A stretch of DNA of 64,000 nt from Desulfosporosinus acidiphilus SJ4. GTDB taxonomy: Bacteria; Bacillota; Desulfitobacteriia; Desulfitobacteriales; Desulfitobacteriaceae. The first letter of the stretch is position 1; every line of letters begins with the position of its first letter. Made by a program: the position numbers and the translations under genes. Shown here piece by piece: positions 26,403 through 36,700 of the stretch. The stretch is from NCBI RefSeq assembly GCF_000255115.2, contig NC_018068.1, positions 3,133,977 to 3,197,976 of the forward strand, written 5' to 3'. Under the pieces are notes generated by a model. The model saw only the letters and a program-made list of their open reading frames with translations. It did not search any database and was not told the origin of the DNA.

Positions 26403-27719
26403 ATGAACTATAAACTATCAGAATCGATTTATAGGCATCTTGTTATGGGTACAGACATGAAAATTCCCTTAGGCAATGGTGAATGGGCAACAAGCATCAA
26501 CTTTGATAATGCGGCCTCAACTCCGCCTTTTGTTTCAGTCATGGAGGAAATCAATCGCTTCGCGCCCATGTATTCCTCTGTTCATCGAGGGACTGGCTAT
26601 AAGTCACGGTATTCTTCCCAGCTCTACGAAGAAGCTAGATCAGAGGTCCTCAATTTTGTCAATGCTGACCCTGTCAACGATACCGTGATTTTTGTTAAAA
26701 ATACCACGGAAGCCATTAATAAATTGTCCTATCGTCTCTGGGAAGATAATAAAAAAAGTATCGTCTTATCAACATGGATGGAACATCACTCCAATGATTT
26801 GCCTTGGAGAAACAAGTTTCAGGTAGATTATGTTGAGGTAAACTCTCAGGGAAAACTTAACTTGACAGATTTGGAACATAAATTAATGCGCTATAAGGGC
26901 AAGGTAAAATTAGTCACAGTGACAGGGGCTTCCAACGTAACCGGCTATATCAACCCGATACATAAAATAGCCGAATTAGCTCATCAGTATCGAGCTAAAA
27001 TCCTAGTTGACGGTGCTCAAATGGTGCCTCATACTCTTGTCAACATGAGACCGCAAAATCCACTTCAGCGTATAGATTATCTGGCATTTTCCGCTCACAA
27101 AATGTATGCTCCCTTTGGCAGCGGTGTCTTAATCGGACCGCGCGAAACGTTCCAAAAGGGTGTCTCGGAAATGGTGGGAGGAGGAACTGCCGAGATCGTA
27201 ACCCACGATTGGGTTATCTGGAACGACCCTCCTCATAAGGACGAGGCAGGCTCTCCAAATGTCATGGGCGTGGCCGCCCTTGTCGCCGCGATAAAAACGT
27301 TGTGCGCTCTGGATATGAGAAAAATTGATCACTACGAATACCAACTTGCAGAATATGCCTACTCAGGACTGAAATCCATTCCGGGGATTACTCTCTATAC
27401 CCAATATAGCCCAGGTGAACCCCATATAGGCGTTATCCCCTTCAATGTCAAAGGTCTGCACCATGAGCGGGTTGCTTCAATCCTTTCTCAGGAAGCAGGT
27501 ATTGCCGTTCGGACAGGTTGTTTCTGTACCCAACCCTACATCCAAAAATTATTGGCAATTTCCCCTAAACAAATGGAGTATTACAAAAAGAGCAGGAGTA
27601 CTTCCCGCCCCGGTGTCGTAAGGATAAGTTTTGGCCTTTATAATAATTTCAATGAGATTAACAATCTCCTGCAAACCCTGGAGCAAATCGTCAGACACCC
27701 CACAATGATCATCTCCTAA
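26403..27719 (+). CDS. Class V PLP aminotransferase, cysteine desulfurase-like
   Basis: A 438-residue fold-type I PLP enzyme of the cysteine desulfurase / selenocysteine lyase group. The family start is INFDNAASTPP (near 31). The PLP lysine is in LAFSAHKMYAPFGSG (near 232) and the aspartate in ILVDGAQMVPH. The sulfur-accepting cysteine region is AVRTGCFCTQPY (near 366), with two cysteines. It has an unusual extension of about 25 residues at the N-terminus. It is 62 nt upstream of a DsrE-like gene, so it may load sulfur onto that protein; that is inference. Confidence 0.85.
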   Translation: MNYKLSESIYRHLVMGTDMKIPLGNGEWATSINFDNAASTPPFVSVMEEINRFAPMYSSVHRGTGYKSRYSSQLYEEARSEVLNFVNADPVNDTVIFVKNTTEAINKLSYRLWEDNKKSIVLSTWMEHHSNDLPWRNKFQVDYVEVNSQGKLNLTDLEHKLMRYKGKVKLVTVTGASNVTGYINPIHKIAELAHQYRAKILVDGAQMVPHTLVNMRPQNPLQRIDYLAFSAHKMYAPFGSGVLIGPRETFQKGVSEMVGGGTAEIVTHDWVIWNDPPHKDEAGSPNVMGVAALVAAIKTLCALDMRKIDHYEYQLAEYAYSGLKSIPGITLYTQYSPGEPHIGVIPFNVKGLHHERVASILSQEAGIAVRTGCFCTQPYIQKLLAISPKQMEYYKKSRSTSRPGVVRISFGLYNNFNEINNLLQTLEQIVRHPTMIIS

Positions 27720-27781
27720 GTTATACTATTTGAATTTTTACTTATAATAGCATTAGTGAAACGATAGTTAAGGGGGTGTAC

Positions 27782-28264
27782 ATGTTGGAAGAAAAAAAGA
27801 TGAATATTCTTATGTTCAGCGGTGATTATGACAAAGCCCTAGCCGCCCTGATTCTGGCGAATACCGCCAAAGAATTAGGAGTTAATGTAAGTATGTTTTT
27901 TGCCTTCTGGGGATTATTTTTAGTAAGAGATCCTGCTAAATCATCGCTGGAAGATAAAACAGCTTTTGAAAAAATGTTCGGCTTCGTTACACCCAAAGGA
28001 CCGGAAGAATTACCGCTTTCCCGCATGAATATGGCAGGATTGGGAAAACAAATGCTCCTGGAAATGATGGATGATGACCAAACCCCGACACTAACCGATT
28101 TCCTCAATGGAGCCAGAAAAAAAGGGGTAACTTTTTTTGGTTGTAAACTTTCCGTGGATGTTATGGGGTTTAAAGAAGATGAGTTGCTGCCGGAAGTCCG
28201 GATCATAACTGCTAAGGAATACCTAAAAGATGCTTTAGAGTCAGATATGCAGCTCTTTATCTAA
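27782..28264 (+). CDS. DsrE/DsrF/DrsH-like protein
   Basis: A 160-residue protein of the DsrE-like (DsrE2 type) family of sulfur carriers. The start MNILMFSGDYDKALAALILA and the middle VSMFFAFWGLFLVR are typical, and the candidate sulfur cysteine is in TFFGCKLSVDVMG (near 122). The frame opens at GTG 27776, but ATG 27782, 5 nt after AAGGGGG, is preferred. It lies downstream of the cysteine desulfurase-like gene. The family moves persulfide sulfur in cells; here the partner is unproven. Confidence 0.85.
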   Translation: MLEEKKMNILMFSGDYDKALAALILANTAKELGVNVSMFFAFWGLFLVRDPAKSSLEDKTAFEKMFGFVTPKGPEELPLSRMNMAGLGKQMLLEMMDDDQTPTLTDFLNGARKKGVTFFGCKLSVDVMGFKEDELLPEVRIITAKEYLKDALESDMQLFI

Positions 28265-28897
28265 TCAATTTGTCATAATTCCCAAGGCCTCTTTGGCCAG
28301 CCGGTCTGCGTAATCGTTAAATCGATTTCCGCTGTGACCGGCTACTTTTTCGAAACTGTAAAGATCTTGATGTTGGCGCATAAACGCAACATAAGCTTGT
28401 GTAAACTTGTTCTTAGCTTGCCAAGCTCCTGTAACCCAATGAGCAATTCCGGAGTAATCATGATAAATTCTGATCCGTGCCTTAAGACTCTCAGCCCTTT
28501 TTACCGCATGAATGACCGCAGCTATCTCTCCGGCAACATTTCTCATAACAGCAGCTTCAAGATTTTCCCCGCAGCCTTTGCCTTCAAAAACGGCCTCGTC
28601 TTCCTTGACAAAAACATAACCATAGGAATACTTCCCATCCCGATAACTGCCGTCAGTATACACCTCATAATCGTAGTCCCTGAGTGACTGAACCAACCTG
28701 TCTTCCGGAGATTCCAGGGTACTCGCCCCTGACACCACTTCCCCATGATTTTGCCAGACGAGTGCTTCCTCTTTTGTTTCAAATCCTCTATAAACCGCTC
28801 CTTTATATCCTTTAACAGCGGCTTGACACTCAGGCCAATTATCAAAAACACCCGTTTTGAAGCCAGCTTTGACAACATAGAAGTTCTTTTTCCCCAA
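28265..28897 (-). CDS. rnhA: Ribonuclease H with viroplasmin domain
   Basis: A 210-residue protein. Residues 1-45 form a viroplasmin/RNase H N-terminal domain (FYVVKAGFKTGVFDNWPEC) that binds RNA-DNA hybrids, and residues 75-205 are RNase HI. Acidic active-site residues are seen in VYTDGSYRDG, GEIAAVIHAV and HDYSGI, with a final NDYADRLAKEA. Start is TTG at 28897, 9 nt after AAAGGGG. It converges with the DsrE-like gene with no gap between the two stop codons. Confidence 0.9.
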   Translation of the reverse strand: MGKKNFYVVKAGFKTGVFDNWPECQAAVKGYKGAVYRGFETKEEALVWQNHGEVVSGASTLESPEDRLVQSLRDYDYEVYTDGSYRDGKYSYGYVFVKEDEAVFEGKGCGENLEAAVMRNVAGEIAAVIHAVKRAESLKARIRIYHDYSGIAHWVTGAWQAKNKFTQAYVAFMRQHQDLYSFEKVAGHSGNRFNDYADRLAKEALGIMTN

Positions 28898-29110
28898 ATC
28901 TGCCGTCCCCTTTTATTAATATGAAGTCTCAAATCTTAACTTTCATTATATTATAAGATTAGAATAAAGTAACGAATCAGAATTTATCAGAATAATCTAA
29001 ATATTATGTACTATGCAGAAGGAAAACTGACGTCTTGGTTGAAATTATAGGAGAGCGGATTTCAAACTTACCAAAGATTACGATGAAAGGAACTAAAAGG
29101 GGGAAAAACT

Positions 29111-29770
29111 ATGGAAACTTATCGAGTGAAGGTCGGAGCGGAAGGGGAAATTCTTTTGCCCCTGGAATTGAGAAATCTCTTTGGCATTGCCGCGGAGGAT
29201 ACTTTAGATTTATGTGTTGATTCTGAAGGCAAAGTATTCGTACGAACTGCTGAACGTTCGGTCGGGCCACTTTCTGATTTTTTCGAAGATCTAATCATTG
29301 GGGAGTTACATGGTGCCGGATATACTGGGGATGAACTCAAGACCAGATTATTAGAATGTAAAATCAAATTAAGTACAGTTCTTGACCGTATGTCGGAAGA
29401 AGGACATCGAGCTCATAAAAATTCTCAATCAGTAAATTGGCGTTTCGTGCAAAATACTCCCTGGGTTAGTTCCAATGCACCTCAGGATTCTTATCAAGTA
29501 GTCTTGACGACACGCGGGATCCACGATTTAGCCGTCCTTCATCAAGCAGAACTTAAAGAAATCCCGGCAGTTTTAAGCCGTCTTGAGGAAGACCCTTTTG
29601 GATTTAAAAGGCTGAAAGGTCCCTATTATGAAACATATCGTGTTTCCTTCCGCAGCGGGATCAAGGAATATCGGGTTATTTACACGATCTTCGGCCCCGA
29701 AAATCTTGTCGTGGTCTTGACGGTCGGGGAACGTGAAGCAATTTACAAAAGGTTAAATGGAATCGCTTAA
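29111..29770 (+). CDS. AbrB-like / RelE-ParE-like fusion protein
   Basis: A 219-residue protein that joins two normally separate toxin-antitoxin parts. Residues 1-48 look like a SpoVT/AbrB swapped-hairpin DNA-binding domain (YRVKVGAEGEILLPLELRNL). Residues 128-219 have the RelE/ParE pattern: YQVVLTTRGIHDL, the LKGPYYETYRVSFRSG strand pair, KEYRVIYTIF and a closing VLTVGEREAIYKRL. A helical linker (50-125) joins them. The start follows AAGGGGG. No separate antitoxin gene lies next to it, and it is alone between RNase H and a 250-nt gap. It may be a self-neutralised toxin or a repressor that reuses a toxin fold. Confidence 0.65.
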   Translation: METYRVKVGAEGEILLPLELRNLFGIAAEDTLDLCVDSEGKVFVRTAERSVGPLSDFFEDLIIGELHGAGYTGDELKTRLLECKIKLSTVLDRMSEEGHRAHKNSQSVNWRFVQNTPWVSSNAPQDSYQVVLTTRGIHDLAVLHQAELKEIPAVLSRLEEDPFGFKRLKGPYYETYRVSFRSGIKEYRVIYTIFGPENLVVVLTVGEREAIYKRLNGIA

Positions 29771-30022
29771 GGGATATTCGGATAGGCAAGCCAATTGAAC
29801 CTAAGCTTTTAGTGAACTCATTCAGTTAAAGCTGAACATCGGGGCTTCAGATGAGAACTCTACACCACCTGAAGTTTACGAAGGATCCTCCCGTACTTAT
29901 AGAATTGAGGGTCTTAAAAACTGAATAAGCCTCAAGTAATTTTAATATTAAGCTATGCCAATAACCTTTTTATTTAGTGAAAAAGCCAGGCGCTATGAAA
30001 AATGAGCCTGGCTTTTCCGCTC
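29771..30022. other. Intergenic region with hairpins and a terminator
   Basis: No gene seen. CTTCAG / CTGAAG (about 29845-29874) and CCTC / GAGG pairs suggest structure, and a clear bidirectional terminator (AAAAGCCAGGC / GCCTGGCTTTT) lies at 29979-30016. Confidence 0.5.
29979..30016. terminator. Bidirectional terminator
   Basis: 11-bp stem AAAAGCCAGGC / GCCTGGCTTTT just past the methyltransferase stop. Confidence 0.85.
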
Positions 30023-30742
30023 TTATTTTGCTAAGCGAGCCGCTAATATAGTGGCAGGAGAGTCATTGGTCCAGGGCTGTCTTTCATAGTTTCCCCACAC
30101 CCCGGCTATCTCCCAATCCTCTTCCTCAAAGGCTTTAATTAGGCTTGAACACGATACAGGATATAGACAATTTACACCGGAAACCTGTTCCCTGGCATCG
30201 GGGAAGGTTAGTTTCATGGTGAAATCTATGCGGCCATCTGAACGAAATGAGTAGGATCGCTGAAAGGTCAAATTTGGAGTTTGAATTAGCGGCAGCTCCG
30301 TAACGTGCTTAGCAAGAATCCGGTCATAATTAACAGTTTGCACGAGGGCGTAAGCAGCTTTCCGCCGAAACTGAGCTAGAACCTGTTTTAATTCATTTTC
30401 CTCGGACACATGAGCCAGAGTGTTTCCCAAACAGACTATCCCGTCAAAATTCTGCCCTATACTTCTGAGATCACGCATATCTCCTATTGAAAACGTTGCG
30501 GAATTTTCCAGTTCCCGAGCCTTTCTGCGGGCGATTTCGATCATTTCAGGACTTAAGTCAATACCGTGCACCGCTCTTTCCTTCTGAGCAAATTCTAAAG
30601 CTAACGTACCCGTGCCGCATCCCACATCGAGGATCGAAGTCATTGATTCCTGGTCAAAATAAGTTTGGAGAAATGTCTTCTGGGCCCCTTTAAACGGAAA
30701 AATTTCGTCGTAATACTCCGCCAGCCTCTGATAAAAACCCAA
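30023..30742 (-). CDS. Class I SAM-dependent methyltransferase
   Basis: A 239-residue methyltransferase. Motif I is ILDVGCGTGTLALEFA (near 38), motif II VHGIDLSPEMIEIA, and a GIVCLGNTLAHVS loop near 100 replaces the usual NPPY, which suggests a small-molecule rather than nucleic-acid substrate. Start TTG at 30742, 7 nt after GGGGG. It lies 55 nt downstream of the giant glucan synthase gene and may be in the same unit. Confidence 0.85.
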   Translation of the reverse strand: MGFYQRLAEYYDEIFPFKGAQKTFLQTYFDQESMTSILDVGCGTGTLALEFAQKERAVHGIDLSPEMIEIARRKARELENSATFSIGDMRDLRSIGQNFDGIVCLGNTLAHVSEENELKQVLAQFRRKAAYALVQTVNYDRILAKHVTELPLIQTPNLTFQRSYSFRSDGRIDFTMKLTFPDAREQVSGVNCLYPVSCSSLIKAFEEEDWEIAGVWGNYERQPWTNDSPATILAARLAK

Positions 30743-30797
30743 CCTCTGTCCCCCTCTTTCTCTTTCAATTATCCTTGATGATTGAAGTTCATGTTTT

Positions 30798-33700
30798 CTA
30801 CATAGTTAGACGTATAGTATGAACTTGACCATCATCCTTGAGTAAAATAACCGGCTCCTCTAATAGTTCGTCATCACAGATAATTGTTTCAAATCCTGTC
30901 ATCCTCTCTTGCGGATTCTCGATGACGATTTCGTATTTTGTGGAGAAATAAGTATAGGTCAAACTGAAACCCTTCCAATGGCTGGGTATGCACGGCTTGA
31001 GAATCAACCTTTCACCTTGCCGCCGGAAACCCAAGATTCCTTCAAGTCCGGCCTGATATAACCACCCTGCAGCTCCAGTATACCAGCTCCAGCCGCCGCG
31101 GCCAACATGGGGGTGAATAGCATAGACATCCGCAGCAACGACATAGGGCTCAACTTTATAGCGATTGACCTCATTTTCCGTTCGCGCATGATTGATAGGA
31201 TTCAGCATATGAAACAATTCCATAGCCTTATCCCCTTCCCCAAGGGTTGTGTAAGCCAATACGGCCCAGATAGCCCCATGAGTATATTGCCCGCCGTTTT
31301 CCCGGACTCCTGGAACATAACCTTTGATATATCCGGGGTCTGGCAGCGATTTGTCAAAGGGAGGTGTCAACAGCAAGAGGATTCCATCGTCTTTGCGCCA
31401 TAAATAATGTTCCAAAGCCAACATTGCATCTAAGGCACGAGTGGGCTTTGCTGCCCCGGAAATGACCGACCAAGACTGAGCAATGGCATCAATCTGACAC
31501 TCTGTGTTGCGAGTTGAGCCTAAAGGAGTTCCGTCATCAAAATAGGCACGCCGGTACCATCCTCCATCCCAGCCGTGTTTTTCGAGAGAATCCTGAAGTT
31601 CTTCAGCAATCCTGCGATAGTCTTCTCCTCTTTCCCTGTCCTGACGCTCCAGGCATATTGAAGAGAAGTGCATTAAGGTTGAATATAAAAACCATCCCAA
31701 CCAAACACTTTCCCCCCGGCCCTGGGGCCCAATTTGGCTGAATCCGTCATTCCAGTCTCCGGAACCAATCAAAGGCAGCCCATGTTCACCAAAGCGCATT
31801 CCATGTTCAAGCGCTCGAAGACAGTGTTCATAGACAGTTCCCATCTCCGGAGAAACATTAGGAACAGAATAGCGCTCATCTTCTCCCTTTTTTAGTGGCT
31901 CATCATCCAGGAACGGCGTCATTTCATCCAAGACTCCGCTATCCCCGGTACGTTCAATATAATGAGCCGTTACGAAAGGAAGCCATAGCAAATCATCCGA
32001 GAATCTTGTTCGAATTCCTTTACTCTTTCCCTCATGCCACCAGTGTTGTACATCACCTTCCCTAAATTGATGGGCGCAATGCAGAACAATTTGCCGCCTT
32101 GTCATTTCAGGGGACGTATAAACTAAAGCCATGACATCCTGAAGTTGATCTCTGAAACCATAAGCTCCTCCGGACTGATAAAATGCGGATCTTGCCCATA
32201 TCCTGCAGACCATGGTTTGATAAAGGAGCCACTGGTTCAAAAGTAAATTCATGGACATATCTGGAGTTTCGACCCGAATTTTACCCAGTAAGACGTCCCA
32301 ATAGTTTTTAACATTTTCCAGTTCTCCACTCACCTTTTCTAAAGTTCCAAACTTTTCTCTGATTTGTTCAACCTCTTCCCGCTTCTGAGCATCCCCTAAT
32401 AAAAAGGTCATTGTTTTTACTTCTCCCGGGGCGATTGATACCTTAATTTGCATAGCGGAACAAGGATCAAGGCCTGATCCGCAGGTACCTGAGAAGCTTT
32501 CCATCTTTAAGCCCGCAGGATCTGCCAGACTTCCGTTTCGCCCGATAAATTCTGACCGATCCCCGGTATAACTCTCCACGTCACCGCCGGTGACCGTCAA
32601 AAAAGCTTCTCGACCTGCAAATTCTTCTTGGTAACTGTTACGGACTAAGAAGGCCTGATTCTCTTCATCATATTCCGTGACCAAATACGGGGCAGTCAGT
32701 TCCCGAGCCACTCCCAAAACCCATTCGACGTAGCAGACTACGTCTAAATGCATTGTTTGTTGAGATATATTTGAAAGCGTCAAATCGGTGATTTTGACAG
32801 GTTCCTCAACAGGTACAAACAGCCTCAGCGTTTGCTTTAGGCCGTGGCTGCAGTGTTCGAAAACCGAATATCCTTGCCCATGACGAATTGTATAGATCCC
32901 TTTCTCCCGCCTTGGCTTAGCCGTCACGGACCAAAATTCACCCGTTTCGACATTCTTTAAGTAAATGGCTTCCCCAGGAGGATCAAGAACCGGATCATTA
33001 GACCAAGGAGTCAATTTATACTCCCTGCTGTTCATAGACCAGGAATAACCCGCCCCCGCCTCAGAAACCTGGAAACCAAACTTTGAGTTAGCAATGACAT
33101 TAATCCAGGGAAGAGGGGTATTCCTACCTTCCTGAAGCTGGATAACATATTCTTTCCCATCATCACTAAAGCCTCCATATCCGTTCGGGAAGGTTAAAGG
33201 GCTTAAGGTTCGGTCAAAGGATTCTGGGAATTTATTTTCCTGGGAAGTTTCTATGGCGACATCTTCAAAGTCACTGGCAGCTTTCGTGCTGTGGTTTATT
33301 GGGGCCTCAGTGATTAATTTGCTCTTCTTGCGAACCTGAAGAGAACAAGATCCTCCTTCACCGCTGAAAATTATTCTTGCTACGGTATAAAGCAATCTTA
33401 AATCATCCGGGTACACATGCCCTTTTTGCAGGATAAAAACTCCACCGGGTTGATTTAAGCGATCCCTCGCATGTCCCATAGAAACTAAATCCCTTAAATT
33501 ATCTTGAAAGGCCTGTACATAACCGCTCTCATCTTCGTTCAGAATCACCAAATCAGCATATAATCCCTTTAAGCTCCAGTATTCATGGATAGTGAGCAGG
33601 CGGCGAACTAAATCCAAATGTTCTTCCCGATCAACCCGAACAAGCACAATGGGAAGATCTCCTGAAATAGCATAGGGCCATAAAGATGACTGTCCTTTAC

Positions 33701-36700
33701 AATTCTTTTCGATATAGTCCGCCACATCTCTGCGACACGGGCTGAGAAAGAGGAGATGACCTCCGAGACTTAGACCTTCATTGGCTTGTGCTGCTGTCAG
33801 GTTAAGATGGCGAAGTTCCATTTTACAGTGTGTCCAAGCCAGCTCAAAAGCCCTATTCACAGAAAGTGGATCACGATATTTCTCAGAAATTCGGATTATT
33901 TCCTCTTGGTTATCCGCATAACCTACCGAAAAGGAAACCCTGGCAGTCTGTCCCGGACCAATTCTAACTCGCTGCCGCAGGCTCATGATCGGATCAAGAA
34001 CTGCTCCCACCGTATTGGACAACGGACGATTGGCATCTAAAGCCTGGGGCTTGGCAAGGCTTCTCCCCCGTCCGATAAATCGTGCCCGGTCTGTCTCATA
34101 TTGCAGGGCACCAACTTTATCCCCCTCTGTCGCTACCGTATGCATCAACCACAAACGCCGCTGGTTTTCTTTGCGGGGACGGCGGGAGGCAAAGAGCGCT
34201 TCGTTCTGGAAATCTGTTTGAATAAATAGATTGCCAAAGGCAGGATGCGCTATATCATCGTTCGCCCTGGCCAACACCACTTCAAAATAGCTGGTGATTT
34301 CCAGGACGCGCTCAAACTTACTGTGATTCGTCAGGGAAATACGCCTGATTTCGGTTTGATCTTCAGGAGAAACGACGATTTCAGTTTTCGTCGTAAGGTT
34401 CCCGTCTTTACGAAAATACTCCACCCGATCAGGTGCGTAGGTTACCTTGTAGTCCTCCCCACTGTACCGGCAAGGCTGAAATGCCGCTGACCAAAAATCA
34501 CCTGAATTTAAGTTTTGGATGTAAAAATACATGCCCCAAGCGTCTCGGGTCACATCCTCCCGCCAGCGCGAAATACTGATTTCGCGATATCTACTAAACC
34601 CAGACCCTGAATTTGTCACCATCACAGAATACTGCCCATTGGAAATACAATGCGTTACCGGTATAGGACTCATGGCGGTATGCAGGAAAATTGACTGATT
34701 CTTCTCCGTAGGAGAATCTTGATCCTGCTGTTCTGCTCTAACCTGTTCACTCTCCGGTTGAGATACAAGGGATACCGCAGAAGGCAGTCTTTCTTGCAGA
34801 AGAAGCTCTGAGGCCTGAATAAATGCCTCACTGTGCATGCGCCTCTGCATACTGTCAGCAAATAAAACATTGTCCAGAGCTAGAAAACTCATTCCTTGAT
34901 GATGGGCCATGAAACTCTTAATCAGCTTATAGGATCCCCCCACAGGTATTCGGTCGGTTGTAAAATCAACAGCTTCGTAAAGTCCATAACGACCGCCAAA
35001 GCCCTGATGACTCATACTTGAAATATTCGCCAGAGCCTCCCGAGGAGAAACCATCAGTGCCAGGAAACTGGCATAAGGTGCAATCACCAAATCCTGTATT
35101 AAACCCCGTTTTAACCCTAATCCAGGAACTCCAAAGGCTTTATATTGATAATTAAGCTGTGGATCAAAAGCATAAAAGCCTGACTCGGAAATTCCCCAAG
35201 GCAAATTATGTTCCCCGGCATACTTTCTTTGAACTTCAACCACCGAATGATAGGTTTCATCCAATAACGTACCCTCATAGTTTCTCATGACCAGCAGCGG
35301 CATTAAAAACTCAAACATTGTGCCGCTCCAAGAAACGAGACTTCTTTCTCCTTTAGCTAAGGTCAAAGTACGTCCCAGCCTGAACCAATGACTATGGGGA
35401 ATATCTCCTTTGGCTATGGCAATAAAGCTCGCTTGTCGAGCCTCAGAGGCTAATAAATCATAATAGGACTTGTCAAGCGTGCTGTCTCCAATGCGATAGC
35501 CAATCGAGAAGAGTTGACGTTTCTCATCAAATAAGGGACGAAACTCCGTAGCTAAAACCATCTCTTCGAGCCATTGTTCTAGTTTTCTGGACTTGAGGAT
35601 CAAGTTTTTAATTTTTTCCAAAGCAGTCTTTATCCGTTCTTCAATCTCCGGCATAAAATTCCCTGTGTCCAACCCCCGGGAATAGTACAGAGAAAGATCA
35701 TGGAAAGTGCAAGATTGAAGATCGGCATCCATTTGCTTGTTTACGGATTCCTGAAGGGACGTTTCATTAAACCACGGAAAATAATCTTGAATTTCCTGGC
35801 GAAAAGAAGAAATCATCGTATCCAGTTGTTGAGCCCAGTATTTGACGTCTTCCGGCCATTTCTCGCTCGAATAAGCTTTCGGCCAAGACGATAAGAGAGC
35901 GCTCCATGTTTCGAGGCCCCAAGACTTATCAGAACTCTCTAAAAGCTCATGAAGTGATCTTTCAAAATCAGTAAATACTTCTATATCCTCTTCACCGGCA
36001 GCTTGCTTCAAAAGGATTAACGTATCTTGTAAAGCAGACAAATAGTCAGGCTTTAAAACCGGCTTTTCGAGGGATTCGCTGATTCCTGACTTCAACGTCA
36101 CCAAATATAATACAAAATTTCCGCTGTCTACCGTTGAAATATAACTTGGTTCCAAAGGTTGAAGGGTAAGAGTATTATACCAATTGTAAAGATGCCCTTT
36201 CCAATGCTCAAGCTTCTGTATAGTCCGCAGCATAGTTTCAATTCTTTGGATGGCTGTTTCTAAGGGTATATAGCCAAAGTCTCTGGCTGCAATATTGGCA
36301 AGTAAAGCCAAACCAATGTTGGTTGGAGATGTTCTATGGGCAATACCATTAGGCGGATCAATTTGAACGTTATCGGGCGGAAGCCAATGCTCATTCTCAC
36401 TCACAAACTCTTCAAAAAAAGCCCAGATCTTTCTGGCCCAAAGCCTTAAAGACTGCTGTTCATCCGCAGAAAGCAATTCCTTATGATGCCGTTTCGGAAG
36501 ACTAACTCTATAGGCACACCAAAGGGAAAAAAGCCAGAGAATCGCTAAAGGAGTAAAGCCTATCAGTCGCGCAGGGTAAATAAACGCCAACAGTAAAAAA
36601 ACAACCATCGCATAGACGACGACGGACTTCATGGCTCCTAAAGTGGCTCTAAAGCCTAAATCTATACGCTTTTCAGTATCTGCAGCCGTTTCCCATTCCA

